Assembly: GCF_001053185.1 (NCBI RefSeq) | Contig: NZ_CSTD01000001.1 | Coordinates: forward strand, 1,358,333-1,422,332 | Origin: Mycobacterium bohemicum DSM 44277 | Lineage (GTDB): Bacteria > Actinomycetota > Actinomycetes > Mycobacteriales > Mycobacteriaceae | DNA length: 64,000 bases | Reading direction: 5' to 3' | Shown here: positions 46,602 to 57,792 of the stretch, one piece after another | Numbering within the stretch: the first letter of the stretch is position 1 | How the letters are laid out: every line of letters begins with the position of its first letter | Notes under the pieces: generated by a model | What the model saw: only the letters and a program-made list of their open reading frames with translations | Told to the model about the DNA's origin: nothing | Database searches by the model: none | Position numbers and translations under genes: made by a program

Positions 46602-47582
46602 TTAGCGGGCCGCGGCGTTCAGTATTTGCTGGGCCGCCAGCGCGGGCGTCAGCTCGCCCGCCTTGACCTGACGTTCGACGTCGGCGCGCAGCTTGCGCAC
46701 CTCCGGGTTCGACATCACCGCGTCCAGCACGGTGTCGCGGACCATCTGCCAGGTCCAGTCCACCTGCTGCGCCCGCCGGCGCGCCTCGAACTCCCCGGCC
46801 TCGGTGAGCACCCGGCGGTGACGCTCGATGGTCTCCCAGAGTTCGGCCAGGCCGGTCCCCTCCATCGCGCTCATCGTCAACACCGGCGGCCGCCACAGCG
46901 TTTCACGCGGGTGGATCAGCCGGATCGCCGACGACAGCTCCCGCGCGGCCAGCCGCGCCTCCGCGAGGTGCTCGCCGTCGGCCTTATTGACCACCACGAT
47001 GTCGGCCAGCTCGAGGGCGCCCTTCTTGATGCCCTGCAGCTGGTCACCGGTGCGCGCCAAGGTCAACAGGACGAAGGTGTCCACCATGTTGGCCACGGCC
47101 ACCTCGGACTGCCCGACGCCGACCGTCTCGACCACGATCACGTCGAAACCCGCCGCCTCCAACACGACAATTGTTTCCCGGGTGGCCTTTGCCACCCCGC
47201 CCAACGTGCCCGACGTCGGCGACGGCCGGATGTAGGCGTCGGGATGCACCGCCAGCCGCGCCATACGGGTCTTGTCGCCGAGGATGGATCCGCCGGTCCG
47301 CGTCGACGACGGGTCGACCGCCAGCACCGCGACCCGGTGACCCCGCTCGATCAGGTGCATGCCCAGCGCCTCGATGGTGGTGGACTTCCCCACGCCGGGA
47401 ACCCCGGTGATGCCCACGCGGTGTGCGTCGCCGGAGTCGGGCGTCAGTTCCAGCAGCAGCCGCTGGGCCTGCTCGTGATGGTCAGGACGGGTGGATTCCA
47501 GCAGCGTGATCGCCCGCGGCAGTACGGCGCGGTCACCGCCGCGGATCGCGGTCGCGAGCTCCTCGACCGTGTGCGAGCTCAT
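46602..47582 (-). CDS. meaB: MeaB/ArgK-type GTPase, methylmalonyl-CoA mutase chaperone (Rv1496-like)
   Basis: A 326-residue G3E-family P-loop GTPase that protects and reloads adenosylcobalamin on methylmalonyl-CoA mutase. The Walker A loop GVPGVGKST is at residues 60-68. Downstream are DPSSTRTGGSILGDKTRM (switch/base region), IVVETVGVGQSEV (G3-like) and VVNKADG (NKxD). The C-terminal helices mediate dimerisation. The ATG at 47582 gives MSSHTVEELATA. It follows mutB by 79 bp in the same direction, and a long palindrome occupies that space. Context and motifs agree, so function is firm. Confidence 0.94.
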   Translation of the reverse strand: MSSHTVEELATAIRGGDRAVLPRAITLLESTRPDHHEQAQRLLLELTPDSGDAHRVGITGVPGVGKSTTIEALGMHLIERGHRVAVLAVDPSSTRTGGSILGDKTRMARLAVHPDAYIRPSPTSGTLGGVAKATRETIVVLEAAGFDVIVVETVGVGQSEVAVANMVDTFVLLTLARTGDQLQGIKKGALELADIVVVNKADGEHLAEARLAARELSSAIRLIHPRETLWRPPVLTMSAMEGTGLAELWETIERHRRVLTEAGEFEARRRAQQVDWTWQMVRDTVLDAVMSNPEVRKLRADVERQVKAGELTPALAAQQILNAAAR

Positions 47583-47591
47583 CGGAGCGCC

Positions 47592-47645
47592 GAGCGTGAC
47601 GTCAGGGCGGACTTTGGACCGATTTCTCGCCGTGACGTCACGCTC
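47592..47645. repeat. 13-bp inverted repeat between mutB and meaB
   Basis: GAGCGTGACGTCA (47592-47604) is mirrored exactly by TGACGTCACGCTC (47633-47645) across a 28-nt loop, and each arm itself contains the palindrome TGACGTCA. It nearly fills the intergenic space. It could slow transcription between the genes, or be a copy of a dispersed mycobacterial intergenic palindrome. Confidence 0.6.
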
Positions 47646-47661
47646 GCGTGCAGGGTGGCCG

Positions 47662-49956
<2,295 letters not shown>

Positions 49957-49960
49957 GGCG

Positions 49961-51796
49961 TCACGCTCCCAACCGGGTGAGCAGATTCGACAATGCTTGC
50001 ACCGCATTGATTTTCGCGGTCAGGAACTCGTCGGGCCGGTCGGCCCCGGCGAGGTCGCCCGCCGCCTTCTCGGGCCCGGCCAGATAGACGGCCGCCACGC
50101 CCGCGTCGCGGGCGGCCCGCACGACGGACCCGGCCTCGTCCGCATAGCGCTTGTCGGTGCCGCAGATCACCGCGACCGGTGGCGACCCCACGTCCCGGAC
50201 GGCGCCCGCGATCCCGCCGGCCTCCAGCGGTCCCGGGTTCACCGCCTCGATGCCGCCCGACGCCAGCAGGTTGGACGCGAACGTCGCCCGCACGTTGTGC
50301 TCGGCCAGGGGCCCCAGCGGCAGCAACAGCGCCCGGGGACGGGCGCCCGTGCGCGCCAGGTGGGCGTCGGAGCGGTCGCGCAGCGCCTCGAACTCCCCGG
50401 CGTAGCGGACCATCCGCCGATCGGCCGAATCATGTTGCGGCAAGGCGGGTTCCTCGAGGTTGGGGAACTCGTTGACCCCCGTGATCGCGGTGCGCCGGTG
50501 CGCGATGTCGTCGGCGCGTTGCGCGGCGACCTCGGCGATCCGGCCGGCGATGAAAGCGCTGGCGTCGACGAACCCCCCGCGGGATTCGATGGCCTGGAAG
50601 TGTTCCCAGGCTTGGCGGGCCAGCCGCTCGGTGAGGTCCTCGACGTACCAGGATCCGCCCGCCGGATCCAGCACCCGACCGACGTGCGACTCCTCGAGCA
50701 GCAGCAGCTGGGTGTTGCGGGCGATGCGACGCGCGAAACCGGCCGACACACCGGGGAATCCGCCGGGGATCGCGACGTCGAACGGGTGCACCAGCACGGT
50801 GTCGGCGCCCCCGACGCCCGCGCCGAACGCGGCCAGCGTGCCGCGCAGCATGTTCACCCACGGGTCGCGCTGGGTCATCATCGGCAGCGATGTCTCGGCG
50901 TGCAGGACGGCCGCCCCGCCGGACGCGTCGCCGACGACCTCGGCGACGCGCGCCCACAGTTGACGCGCGGCGCGCATCTTGGCGATCGTCAGGAACTGGT
51001 CGTCGTCGGCGGCCAACCGGAAGCTGATGTGCCGCAACGCTTCCCCCGCGGGCATTCCGGCTCCGGTGAGCGTGCGCAGGTAGGCCACCGCGGCCGCGAT
51101 GCTGCCGGCGAGCTCCCACGATTCGTTGGCGCCGAGGTTGTGGAATGCGGGGCCGTCGACGGTGATCGCCCGCACGCCGTGGTGCTGGGCCATGCCAGTC
51201 GCGACCGCGACGACGTGTTCGATCGGTGGCGCCTGTCGGCCGCTGAGCTCGGCGGTCAGCGGGTCGGCGCCCAGGTCGATCGACAGCCCGGCGACCGCGT
51301 CCGCGTCGAGCTTTTCCACCAGGGCCAGCAGCGCGCCGGTGGCCTCTGCGTAGTCGGCGCCGACGTCGAGGATCACCGAAACCAGGTCCAGGTACACGCC
51401 GGAGAGCAGTTGCGCGAGCTCGGCCGGCCTGCCCTCCCGGATCACCAGCGCGCTGACCCCGTCGGACAGCGCGGCCAGCACGGCGGCGTTGGCGTCATCG
51501 GAGGGGCCGAACGCCTCCGCGACCTTCCAGCCCGCGGTGACGTCGCGCACCGCGTCACCGCCCCGCACGTAAGGCCATTCGCCGGGCAGCGGGGCCTCGG
51601 GCAGCTCGTCGAGCGCGGTGTAGAGCGCGCGGATCGCGATGCCGTCGTAGGTCGGGGTTTCCAGCAGCCGCTCGGGTTGGTCCCCAAACTCCGATGGATC
51701 CTTGCCGCGGCCCTTGGCCAGCACCCCGGCGACGGCGGCGCGCCAGCGTGCCTGAACCTGTTCCAGGTCGGCCAGCTCGGGTACATCAACGGACAC
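49961..51796 (-). CDS. mutA: methylmalonyl-CoA mutase, small subunit
   Basis: A 611-residue non-catalytic partner of MutB with the same barrel-plus-B12-like architecture. Its substrate loop is altered and its C-terminal domain lacks the DxHxxG cobalt motif, as expected for MutA. Landmarks: [54 protein letters not shown] and [14 protein letters not shown]. The GTG at 51796 gives [14 protein letters not shown], with GGGAG 6 nt upstream, and agrees with homologues. The upstream extension of the frame is not expected to be coding. First gene of mutA-mutB-meaB. Confidence 0.95.
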   Translation of the reverse strand: MSVDVPELADLEQVQARWRAAVAGVLAKGRGKDPSEFGDQPERLLETPTYDGIAIRALYTALDELPEAPLPGEWPYVRGGDAVRDVTAGWKVAEAFGPSDDANAAVLAALSDGVSALVIREGRPAELAQLLSGVYLDLVSVILDVGADYAEATGALLALVEKLDADAVAGLSIDLGADPLTAELSGRQAPPIEHVVAVATGMAQHHGVRAITVDGPAFHNLGANESWELAGSIAAAVAYLRTLTGAGMPAGEALRHISFRLAADDDQFLTIAKMRAARQLWARVAEVVGDASGGAAVLHAETSLPMMTQRDPWVNMLRGTLAAFGAGVGGADTVLVHPFDVAIPGGFPGVSAGFARRIARNTQLLLLEESHVGRVLDPAGGSWYVEDLTERLARQAWEHFQAIESRGGFVDASAFIAGRIAEVAAQRADDIAHRRTAITGVNEFPNLEEPALPQHDSADRRMVRYAGEFEALRDRSDAHLARTGARPRALLLPLGPLAEHNVRATFASNLLASGGIEAVNPGPLEAGGIAGAVRDVGSPPVAVICGTDKRYADEAGSVVRAARDAGVAAVYLAGPEKAAGDLAGADRPDEFLTAKINAVQALSNLLTRLGA

Positions 51797-51975
51797 CGAT
51801 TGCTCCCTTTTTCCCAGCGCATCGCGCTGCTGATCCGGGTTCGCCACTTACTAATCAGGCTAAGTGATGCCGCCTGCGCCGAGAAATGCGAGGTGGGCCA
51901 CCGGCGCCGGTCGGGTGATGAAACGCCAGGCTCGGGCAACGGATTATTCACCTCGGCCCCGTAACCTTGAGACCC

Positions 51976-52740
51976 GTGACGGCTTCCGCCACCAGCAGAA
52001 TCACCACGACCCTCCGCGATCTCGGCAGCGCGCTGGGTGCCGCCGCGCGCCAGGTGTCCCGGCCGCGCATCGCCGCGACAGTGGTTGGGATCACAGTCCT
52101 GGTCGCGCTGGCGAGCTGGCTGCCGCTGCCCTCGCCGGTGCAGATGCGCGCCTGGGCGGAATCGGTGGGCCCGTGGTTCCCGTTGGCGTTCTTCCTCGCT
52201 CACATCGTCGTCACCGTGGTGCCCGTCCCCCGCACGGCGTTCACGCTGGCGGCCGGGCTCCTGTTCGGGCCGGTGTTGGGCATCGCCATCGCGGTGGTCG
52301 CCAGCACGGTGAGCGCGCTCATCGCGATGCTGCTGGTGCGCGCCGCGGGGTGGCGGCTGAACCGCCTGGTTCGGCACCGGTCCGTCGACACCGTGGACGA
52401 GCGGCTGCGGGAACGCGGCTGGCTGGCCATCCTGTCGCTGCGGCTCATCGCCGCCGTGCCGTTTTCGGCGCTGAATTACGCCGCCGGCGCGTCGGCCGTG
52501 CGGGTGCTGCCGTATGCGCTGGCGACGCTGGCCGGCCTGCTCCCCGGGACGGCGGCCGTCGTGATCCTCGGTGACGCGCTGGCCGGCCACCCGAGCTCGC
52601 TGCTGTATCTGGTGTCGGCGTGCACAGCGGCGCTCGGCCTGGCCGGGCTGATCGTCGAGATCCGCCACTTCCGCCGGCACCACCGCCGCCGGCACGTAGC
52701 AACCGACGAGCAAACGCCCGAAACCGCCGCCGTCGGCTGA
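51976..52740 (+). CDS. TVP38/TMEM64 (DedA-like) membrane protein (Rv1491c-like)
   Basis: A 254-residue inner-membrane protein with about six hydrophobic segments. The core domain reads VVPVPRTAFTLAAGLLFGPVLG, the re-entrant G-rich motif of the SNARE-associated family, then RLIAAVPFSALNYAAGAS with the conserved Arg and Pro. DedA-type proteins are implicated in lipid scrambling and undecaprenyl-phosphate recycling. A specific role here is unknown. The GTG at 51976 is preferred over TTG at 51967. No Shine-Dalgarno is seen, and a TAACCT about 10 bp upstream could give a leaderless transcript. It diverges from mutA. The tail is His/Arg-rich. Confidence 0.85.
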   Translation: MTASATSRITTTLRDLGSALGAAARQVSRPRIAATVVGITVLVALASWLPLPSPVQMRAWAESVGPWFPLAFFLAHIVVTVVPVPRTAFTLAAGLLFGPVLGIAIAVVASTVSALIAMLLVRAAGWRLNRLVRHRSVDTVDERLRERGWLAILSLRLIAAVPFSALNYAAGASAVRVLPYALATLAGLLPGTAAVVILGDALAGHPSSLLYLVSACTAALGLAGLIVEIRHFRRHHRRRHVATDEQTPETAAVG

Positions 52741-52785
52741 CCGGCCGCTCCGCCGCTACGACCGGCCGGGCATCTCTCACCGCCG

Positions 52786-52840
52786 CTGAAGTCAACCTGA
52801 AGATCCGGGCTCTTCCCCGCCCTCTTCAGGTTGACTTCAG
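52786..52840. promoter_or_regulatory. paired response-regulator boxes forming a 17-bp perfect inverted repeat
   Basis: CTGAA-GTCAAC-CTGAAG (52786-52802) is repeated in inverse orientation at 52824-52840. Each arm is an 11-bp-spaced direct repeat of the kind bound by OmpR/PhoB regulators. The same CTGAA-N6-CTGAAG lies before the response-regulator gene at 54106-54122. The pair sits 51 bp before the small membrane-protein gene. Confidence 0.65.
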
Positions 52841-52890
52841 ACCACGTTCCTAGCGTCGCCGGCATCGCCCACCAGGAGACAGGAGGAGCA

Positions 52891-53091
52891 GTGACCGGCC
52901 AGGAATCGACTCACAGCACATTCGCGCAGGGGGAACCCGCGGTGCGGGACGCGCCCACGACCCCCGCCGAGCCGCGGCCGTCGGTGGTGCACCGCCATCC
53001 CGTCGGCGTGGCCATCGCCAGCGGGTTGGCCGGCCTGGTCGTCGGGGCCTTCGGTGCCGCCGGCCTCGTCGGCCTCTGGGCCCCGCCGTAG
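52891..53091 (+). CDS. small single-span membrane protein, probable response-regulator target
   Basis: A 66-residue protein. A hydrophilic N-terminal half (MTGQESTHSTFAQGEPAV...) leads to HRHPVGVAIASGLAGLVVGAFG, a Gly/Ala-rich TM helix, ending LVGLWAPP. The GTG at 52891 has AGGAGGAGCA directly upstream. The inverted response-regulator boxes lie just before the promoter region, so it is probably controlled by the adjacent two-component regulator. Antisense to it runs a leftover open frame from the truncated sensor kinase, which I regard as non-coding here. No function is recognisable. Confidence 0.65.
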   Translation: MTGQESTHSTFAQGEPAVRDAPTTPAEPRPSVVHRHPVGVAIASGLAGLVVGAFGAAGLVGLWAPP

Positions 53092-53094
53092 GCG

Positions 53095-53363
53095 GCGCCG
53101 TCGGCCGTGACCACGAGCGCCCGCACGGTGCCGCCGCTGAGCTGGGCGGCCATCTGGTTCGCCGGGGTGTGGGCCAGGGCGAGGGCGTCGGCGCGCGACG
53201 TCGCCGCGAGCAGCCGGCCGTTGAGGTCCCGGCGGGCCTCGGCGCGCAGGCTGACGTCGATGACCACCCCCAGCACCAGCAGCAGGACCGCAAGCAGGCC
53301 GAGCACGAGGGCGGTGACCCGGCGCTGCAGCGACGGCGCCGGCGTCGCGGGGTCGACCGTCAT
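53095..53363 (-). pseudogene. sensor histidine kinase, truncated to its N-terminal sensor part
   Basis: ATG at 53363 overlaps the response-regulator stop as ATGA, the usual layout for a regulator-kinase operon. The first about 90 residues read as a kinase N-terminus: SLQRRVTALVLGLLAVLLLV (TM1), then an extracytoplasmic stretch with SLRAEARRDLNGRLLAAT and GGTVRALVVTADGAAYGG. After that the frame enters Pro/Arg-rich sequence antisense to the neighbouring gene and ends at 52911. HAMP, DHp and ATPase domains are missing. A deletion fused the remnant to unrelated DNA around 53090-53100. The response regulator is therefore an orphan unless another kinase serves it. Confidence 0.75.
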
Positions 53364-54082
53364 GATCGACGGGGCTGCAGTCGATACCCGATGCCGCGGA
53401 CGGTGTGCAGGATGCGCGGGCCGTGCGCCTCGAGCTTGCGCCGCAGCCCGCTGACGTGGACCTGCACCAGGTTCGGGTCGTACGCGTCGTAGCCCCAGAC
53501 CGCGTTGAGGATCTGGTTGGCGCTCACGATCCGGCCGCGCTGCTCGATGAGGAAGCGCAGCAGCCGCAGCTCGGTGGCGGTGAGGCCCAGCTCGCGTCCC
53601 GCGCGGGCGGCGACGCCGGCCTCGGCGTCGACGACCAGATCCCCCACCTGAAGCGCCTGCGGCAGGCGTCCGCGCCGGCGCAGCACCGCGCCCACCCGCG
53701 ACACGAGTTCGGCCAGCTCGAACGGCTTGACCACGTAGTCGTCGGCGCCGCCGTCCAGGCCGCGCACCCGGTCCTGCAGCGCATCGCGGGCCGTGATCAT
53801 GACGATGCCGACGTCGCACCACTCGCGGATCACGTCGACGAGCGCGAACCCGTCGCGACCCGGCAGCATGACGTCCAGCACCACCAGGTCGGGCCGCAGC
53901 CCCTCGAGCGCGTCCTCCAGCCCGTCGCCGTCGGGTCGGAGATCGGCGTGGTAGCCGGCGTCCGTCAGCGCCTCGCCGACCATCTCGCGGATGGTCTCGG
54001 AGTCCTCGACCACCAGCACCCGCGGAGCGCCCGCGGTGGACCGATCGGCCGGGCGACGGTCGGCGCGCGCGAAATCCGTCAT
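53360..54082 (-). CDS. OmpR/PhoB-family response regulator (orphaned)
   Basis: A 240-residue two-domain regulator. The receiver has acidic pocket Glu26/Asp27 in VLVVEDSET, phospho-acceptor Asp70 in LVVLDVMLPG, Thr97 in VMITARD and Lys119 in YVVKPFE. The C-terminal winged helix includes LGLTATELRLLRFL and VQVHVSGLRRKLEAHG...TVRGIGYRL. All key residues are present, so it should be functional. The start is ATG at 54082. A GACAAT -10 at 54094-54089 implies a nearly leaderless transcript, and a CTGAA-N6-CTGAAG box at 54106-54122 covers the -35 area, suggesting autoregulation. The cognate kinase gene behind it is truncated. Confidence 0.92.
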   Translation of the reverse strand: MTDFARADRRPADRSTAGAPRVLVVEDSETIREMVGEALTDAGYHADLRPDGDGLEDALEGLRPDLVVLDVMLPGRDGFALVDVIREWCDVGIVMITARDALQDRVRGLDGGADDYVVKPFELAELVSRVGAVLRRRGRLPQALQVGDLVVDAEAGVAARAGRELGLTATELRLLRFLIEQRGRIVSANQILNAVWGYDAYDPNLVQVHVSGLRRKLEAHGPRILHTVRGIGYRLQPRRS

Positions 54083-54105
54083 GGCCCCATTGTCAGCGCG
54101 CCAAG

Positions 54106-54122
54106 CTGAAAACAATCTGAAG
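54106..54122. promoter_or_regulatory. response-regulator box in the regulator's own promoter
   Basis: CTGAA-AACAAT-CTGAAG matches the boxes at 52786-52840 in both half-sites and 11-bp period. It lies at about -24 to -40 relative to the predicted start of the response-regulator mRNA. Confidence 0.6.
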
Positions 54123-54148
54123 CGCGCGGGTTGCCGCACCCACCTCGG

Positions 54149-55519
54149 CTAATCCGACGGCTGGGCTTCCAGCACGTCGCGCGGTTCGCTCGACGGTTCC
54201 GTGCCCGGGAGCGGCCTGCCCGCCACCTCGGGGGTGAAGAACAGCGTGATGGCGCCGACCAGCCCGGCGAACATGAGCATGTAGGCCGGGACCATCGGGT
54301 TGCCGGTCCCGGCGACCAGCGACTCGGCGATCAGCGGGGTGGTGCCGCCGAATGCCGACACCGCGACGTTGAAACCGATCGACAGCGCGCCGTAGCGCAC
54401 GCTGGTCGGAAACAGCGCGGGCAGGATGGCGGGCTCGAGGCTGCTCAGGAAGAGCATCGCCGAGCCGACGAGGAGCACACCGGCGAACTTGCTGGGATAG
54501 CCGCCGCCGTAACGCATCAGCGAGAACGCCGGTAACGACACCGCCAGGAGCAGCCCGCATCCCGTCCACATCAGGGGCTTCACGCCGATGCTGTCCGACA
54601 GCTTTCCCACCGATACGACGGCGGTCATCAGCAGGGCCAGCAGCACCAGCACCATCGCCAGCGCCATCGTGTCCGGCAGGTCGACGGTCTTCTTGAGGTA
54701 GGTCGGCACGTAGCCGCTGATCATGTAGCTGGTGTCGCTGATGGCCAACTCCAGGCCGATGCACAGCAGCAGCGGACGCCATTGCTCGACGACCGTGCGC
54801 CAGAACTGCCCGTGAGCGGAATCGGTCGCGGCCTCGCGGTGCGCCCGCTCGTAGACGGGCGACTCGTCGATCCGCGAGCGCAGGTACAGCGCGATCAGCC
54901 CGAGCGGGGCGGCCAGCAGGAACGGTATGCGCCAGCCCCAGGCCAGCATGTCGTCCTTCGGGAGCGCGGTATTCAGGACGGTCACCAGGGCCGCGCCCGC
55001 GACGAAGCCGCCGAGCGTCCCCAGCGGCAGGAACCCGGCGAGCATCCCGCGCTTGTGGTCCGGGGCGTGTTCGTCGATGTAGGTCATCGCGCCCGCGTAC
55101 TCCCCGCCCGACGACAGGCCCTGGCAGACGCGGATCACGGTGAGCAGGATCGGCGCGGCGAATCCCAGCGTGTTGTAGCCCGGCAGCACACCCGTCGCGG
55201 CCGCGCACACGGCCATCATGGAGATCGTCATCACCAGCACGGGCTTGCGGCCGATGCGGTCGCCGAGGGGGCCGAAGATGAACCCGCCGAGCGGCCGCAC
55301 GACGAATCCCGCCGTCATCGTGGCGAAAGTGGCGATGAGGTTGCTCGCGCCGGAGTTGTTCCCGGGGAAGAAGGTCTGGGCCAGCAGGGTGGCGACCAGG
55401 CTGAACAGCGTGAAGTCGTAGGCCTCCATGAAGTTGCCGATCGCTGTGCCCTGGATCGATCGATGCATCGAGTGGCTGTCGGGTGTTTGGCGCCGGCCCT
55501 CGCCCGGTATTTGACTCAT
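54149..55519 (-). CDS. MFS transporter, metabolite:H+ symporter family (ProP/ShiA-like)
   Basis: A 456-residue 12-TM secondary transporter. The first helix region NFMEAYDFTLFSLVATLLA and the loop 2-3 motif GPLGDRIGRKPVLV (GxxxDRxGRR type) identify the sugar/metabolite:H+ symporter branch. RVCQGLSSGGEYAGAMTYI in TM4 is the family's GxSxGGE signature. Substrates are dicarboxylates, shikimate or betaine-like compounds in relatives, not predictable here. The start is ATG at 55519 (MSQIPGEGRRQTP); the frame runs 27 codons further without a Shine-Dalgarno. No operon partner is apparent. Confidence 0.88.
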   Translation of the reverse strand: MSQIPGEGRRQTPDSHSMHRSIQGTAIGNFMEAYDFTLFSLVATLLAQTFFPGNNSGASNLIATFATMTAGFVVRPLGGFIFGPLGDRIGRKPVLVMTISMMAVCAAATGVLPGYNTLGFAAPILLTVIRVCQGLSSGGEYAGAMTYIDEHAPDHKRGMLAGFLPLGTLGGFVAGAALVTVLNTALPKDDMLAWGWRIPFLLAAPLGLIALYLRSRIDESPVYERAHREAATDSAHGQFWRTVVEQWRPLLLCIGLELAISDTSYMISGYVPTYLKKTVDLPDTMALAMVLVLLALLMTAVVSVGKLSDSIGVKPLMWTGCGLLLAVSLPAFSLMRYGGGYPSKFAGVLLVGSAMLFLSSLEPAILPALFPTSVRYGALSIGFNVAVSAFGGTTPLIAESLVAGTGNPMVPAYMLMFAGLVGAITLFFTPEVAGRPLPGTEPSSEPRDVLEAQPSD

Positions 55520-55578
55520 TGAGATGGCGGCATACCCCGAACGGCCAGCGACTATTCGGCCCGGCGAAGGAGGGACGC

Positions 55579-55800
55579 GTGACCGATGATGGCTCGCCAT
55601 CGGTGACCGCGAGGATCGCCGCGCGACTGCTGCGGTGGCGGCGTTTCACGCGCGCACCGGTGTGGATCTTTCGGGCCCGCGCGGGCGCCGTGTTCGGCTC
55701 CCGCGTCCTGATGCTCGAACACACCGGGCGCAAGTCGGGCGCGCGACGCTTCGCCGTCAGCGCCTCCGGTCCGAAATCGGGCCGGAATGACGGGAAGTAG
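55579..55800 (+). pseudogene. truncated F420/deazaflavin-dependent nitroreductase (Ddn-like) N-terminus
   Basis: GTG at 55579 with a strong AAGGAGGGACGC site opens a 73-residue frame. Residues 14-58 match the N-terminus of DUF385/Ddn-type proteins (RRFTRAPVWIFRARAG, then MLEHTGRKSGARR). A normal member continues about 100 residues with the F420-binding barrel. Here the sequence changes abruptly to FAVSASGPKSGRNDGK and stops. Its 3' end overlaps that of a convergent, equally truncated gene, so a deletion joined the two. Not expected to be functional. Confidence 0.72.
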
Positions 55801-56116
55801 CAAAATTGGAATGGTTCGGATTTGGCGTCGTCGCCGCGAAAACGCAGAAATACGTGTGCGCGCCCACGGCCAGCGTGAAATACAGCGTCAGCATCGCCGT
55901 CGTCAGGCGCGCAAGGGCGGGGAACCAGGTGACCGAGAGCAGCCCGACGGCGGCCGCGCCCTTGACCACCGGGAGCACCGGGCGCACCCCCTCGGGGACG
56001 CCCAGGTCGTCCAGGATCTTCTTGATCGGAGCGACCTGGACCGCGCAGGCCACCGCGTCGGCGGCATGGAACGCGGCCAGGCCGGTGTAGGTCTTGGGTG
56101 ACGTCAAAGCGCTCAT
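55757..56116 (-). pseudogene. DoxX-like small membrane protein, C-terminally altered
   Basis: A 119-residue frame. The first about 87 residues match DoxX-like proteins: MSALTSPKTYTGLAAFHAAD, the IKKILDDLGVPEGVRPVLP segment, then the VVKGAAAVGLLSVTWFPALA helix and the MLTLYFTLAVGAH helix. After GAH the family continues with a short loop and a fourth helix. Here it becomes a non-homologous CVFAATTPNPNHSNF tail. The 3' end lies at the same deletion junction as the Ddn fragment. The protein might still insert in the membrane, but it lacks the last helix. Start ATG at 56116. Confidence 0.65.
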
Positions 56117-56125
56117 GCGGCAATC

Positions 56126-57259
56126 CTATTGAGTGAGCTCGGGCGGCGCGGCGTGGGCGCTGTCCACCGGCTGGCGGGCGATCGCCTCGGCGTTGGCCAC
56201 CGCCTGCGCGATCGCGGGGTCGGTCTCGGTGGAGAACCAGTCGGCGATGTCCGCGTCGTCGCCGGCCGCGTGCTGGGGCGCGTCATCGGCGGGCGACGGC
56301 TCGAACCGGAACACCCCGTCCTCGCCCGGCTTGCCCAGCAGCCGGGTGAAGCCCTGGAGCGCCGCACTGAAGTCACTGGGCACCACCCACACCTTGTTGG
56401 CGTCGCCGCGGGCCATCTCCGGCAGCGTCTGCAGGTACTGGTAGGCGAGCATCTCCGGGGTCGGCCGGCCGGCCTTGATCGCCGCGAACGTCTTCTCGAT
56501 GGCCTTCGCCTGCCCCTGCGCGCGCAGGTAGGCGGCGGCGCGCTCACCCTGGGCCCGCAGCATCCGCGACTGCCGGTCGGCCTCGGCGGCCAGGATCGCG
56601 GCCTGCTTGGCGCCCTCCGCGGCCAGGATCTGCGCCTGCTTCTGGCCCTCGGCCTGGGTGATCGCCGCCTGCCGGGTGCCCTCGGCGGTCAGGATCATCG
56701 CCCGCTTCTCCCGGTCGGCCTTCATCTGCTTTTCCATCGACGCCTGGATCGACGGCGGCGGGTCGATGCTGCGCAGCTCGACCCGGGCCACCCGCAGCCC
56801 CCAGCGGTTGGTGGCCTCGTCGAGCACGCCGCGCAGTTGCGCGTTGATCACCTCGCGCGAGGTCAGGGTCTGCTCCAGCGTCATGCCGCCGACCACGTTG
56901 CGCAGCGTGGTGGTGGTCAGCTGCTCGACGCCGACGATGTAGTTGCTGATCTCGTACACCGCCGCCTGCGGAACGGTGACCTGGAAATAGACCACGGTGT
57001 CGATGTTGAGGGTCAGGTTGTCCTCGGTGATCACCGGCTGCGGCGGGAACGACACCACCCGCTCGCGCAGGTCCACCCGCGCGCGGATGCGGTCGATGAA
57101 CGGCACCAACAGGGTCAGCTGGCCGCTGACCGTGCGGCTGTACCGACCCAACCGCTCGATCACCGCGGCCTCCGCCTGAGGTACGAGCGCGACCGACTTG
57201 GCCACCACCACGACGGCGAAGATGACCAGGAAGGCCAGCACTATCAATCCAGCAATCAC
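56126..57259 (-). CDS. SPFH/Band 7 membrane scaffold protein (Rv1488-like)
   Basis: A 377-residue stomatin/prohibitin-family protein. One N-terminal TM helix (AGLIVLAFLVIFAVVVVAKS) is followed by the SPFH domain with AEAAVIERLGRYSRT, VSFPPQPVITEDNL and VVGGMTLEQTLTSR. A coiled-coil stretch rich in AEG/QAAI repeats spans about 190-260. The tail is acidic. Such proteins form membrane microdomain assemblies and pair with NfeD proteins, as here (gene 36 bp upstream). The start is the GTG at 57259. Length matches the M. tuberculosis relative closely. Confidence 0.93.
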   Translation of the reverse strand: MIAGLIVLAFLVIFAVVVVAKSVALVPQAEAAVIERLGRYSRTVSGQLTLLVPFIDRIRARVDLRERVVSFPPQPVITEDNLTLNIDTVVYFQVTVPQAAVYEISNYIVGVEQLTTTTLRNVVGGMTLEQTLTSREVINAQLRGVLDEATNRWGLRVARVELRSIDPPPSIQASMEKQMKADREKRAMILTAEGTRQAAITQAEGQKQAQILAAEGAKQAAILAAEADRQSRMLRAQGERAAAYLRAQGQAKAIEKTFAAIKAGRPTPEMLAYQYLQTLPEMARGDANKVWVVPSDFSAALQGFTRLLGKPGEDGVFRFEPSPADDAPQHAAGDDADIADWFSTETDPAIAQAVANAEAIARQPVDSAHAAPPELTQ

Positions 57260-57295
57260 CGGATTTCCTTTCTCTCGCAGCGACTCTCGCGGCCG

Positions 57296-57733
57296 CTACA
57301 GGCCAGTTTTGAGGACCACCGCCGTGGCGCCCTCGATGTGCATCACGGTCACCGACTCGCCGGGTTCGTAGACGTCGCCCTCGTTGAAGGGGCGCGCGGT
57401 CCACACCTCGCCGTCGAGCTTGACCTGCCCCGCGTCGTGGCCGACGCGATCGAGGACCACGGCCTTCTTACCCTCGAGCGCCTTGATTCCGGTCTCCAGC
57501 GCGGTGGCCGGTGTCAGCCGTCGTCGCAGCGCGGGCCGGACCAGCACCAGCAGCAGCACCGACACGACCAGGAACACCGCCCCGTCGGCCCACTGCGGCC
57601 AACCCGTCAGCCAACTCGTCAGCGACGCGGCCAGCGCGCCCCCGCCGAGCATCACCAAGAACAAATGGCCGGTGAGCGCCTCCGCACCGGCCAGCACCAG
57701 TGCCGATATCAGCCAGAGCACCGCGGCGGGCAT
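57296..57733 (-). CDS. NfeD-family membrane protein (Rv1487-like)
   Basis: A 145-residue protein with two to three TM helices ([48 protein letters not shown]) and a C-terminal OB-fold NfeD domain: [10 protein letters not shown], then [21 protein letters not shown]. It is the usual operon partner of SPFH proteins. The start ATG at 57733 ([10 protein letters not shown]) was chosen because upstream codons lack homology and homologues start here. It diverges from the gene at 57793. Confidence 0.9.
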   Translation of the reverse strand: MPAAVLWLISALVLAGAEALTGHLFLVMLGGGALAASLTSWLTGWPQWADGAVFLVVSVLLLVLVRPALRRRLTPATALETGIKALEGKKAVVLDRVGHDAGQVKLDGEVWTARPFNEGDVYEPGESVTVMHIEGATAVVLKTGL

Positions 57734-57792
57734 GCGGCCAGAATACGCGCGCGTCCGGCCTTTGCCGGACGGAACAACTACACTGCGAAACC

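Noticed and set aside
52911..53100. Downstream continuation of the truncated kinase frame
   Set aside because: Pro/Arg-rich and antisense to a small gene with a strong ribosome site; no kinase domain. Treated as read-out past a deletion.
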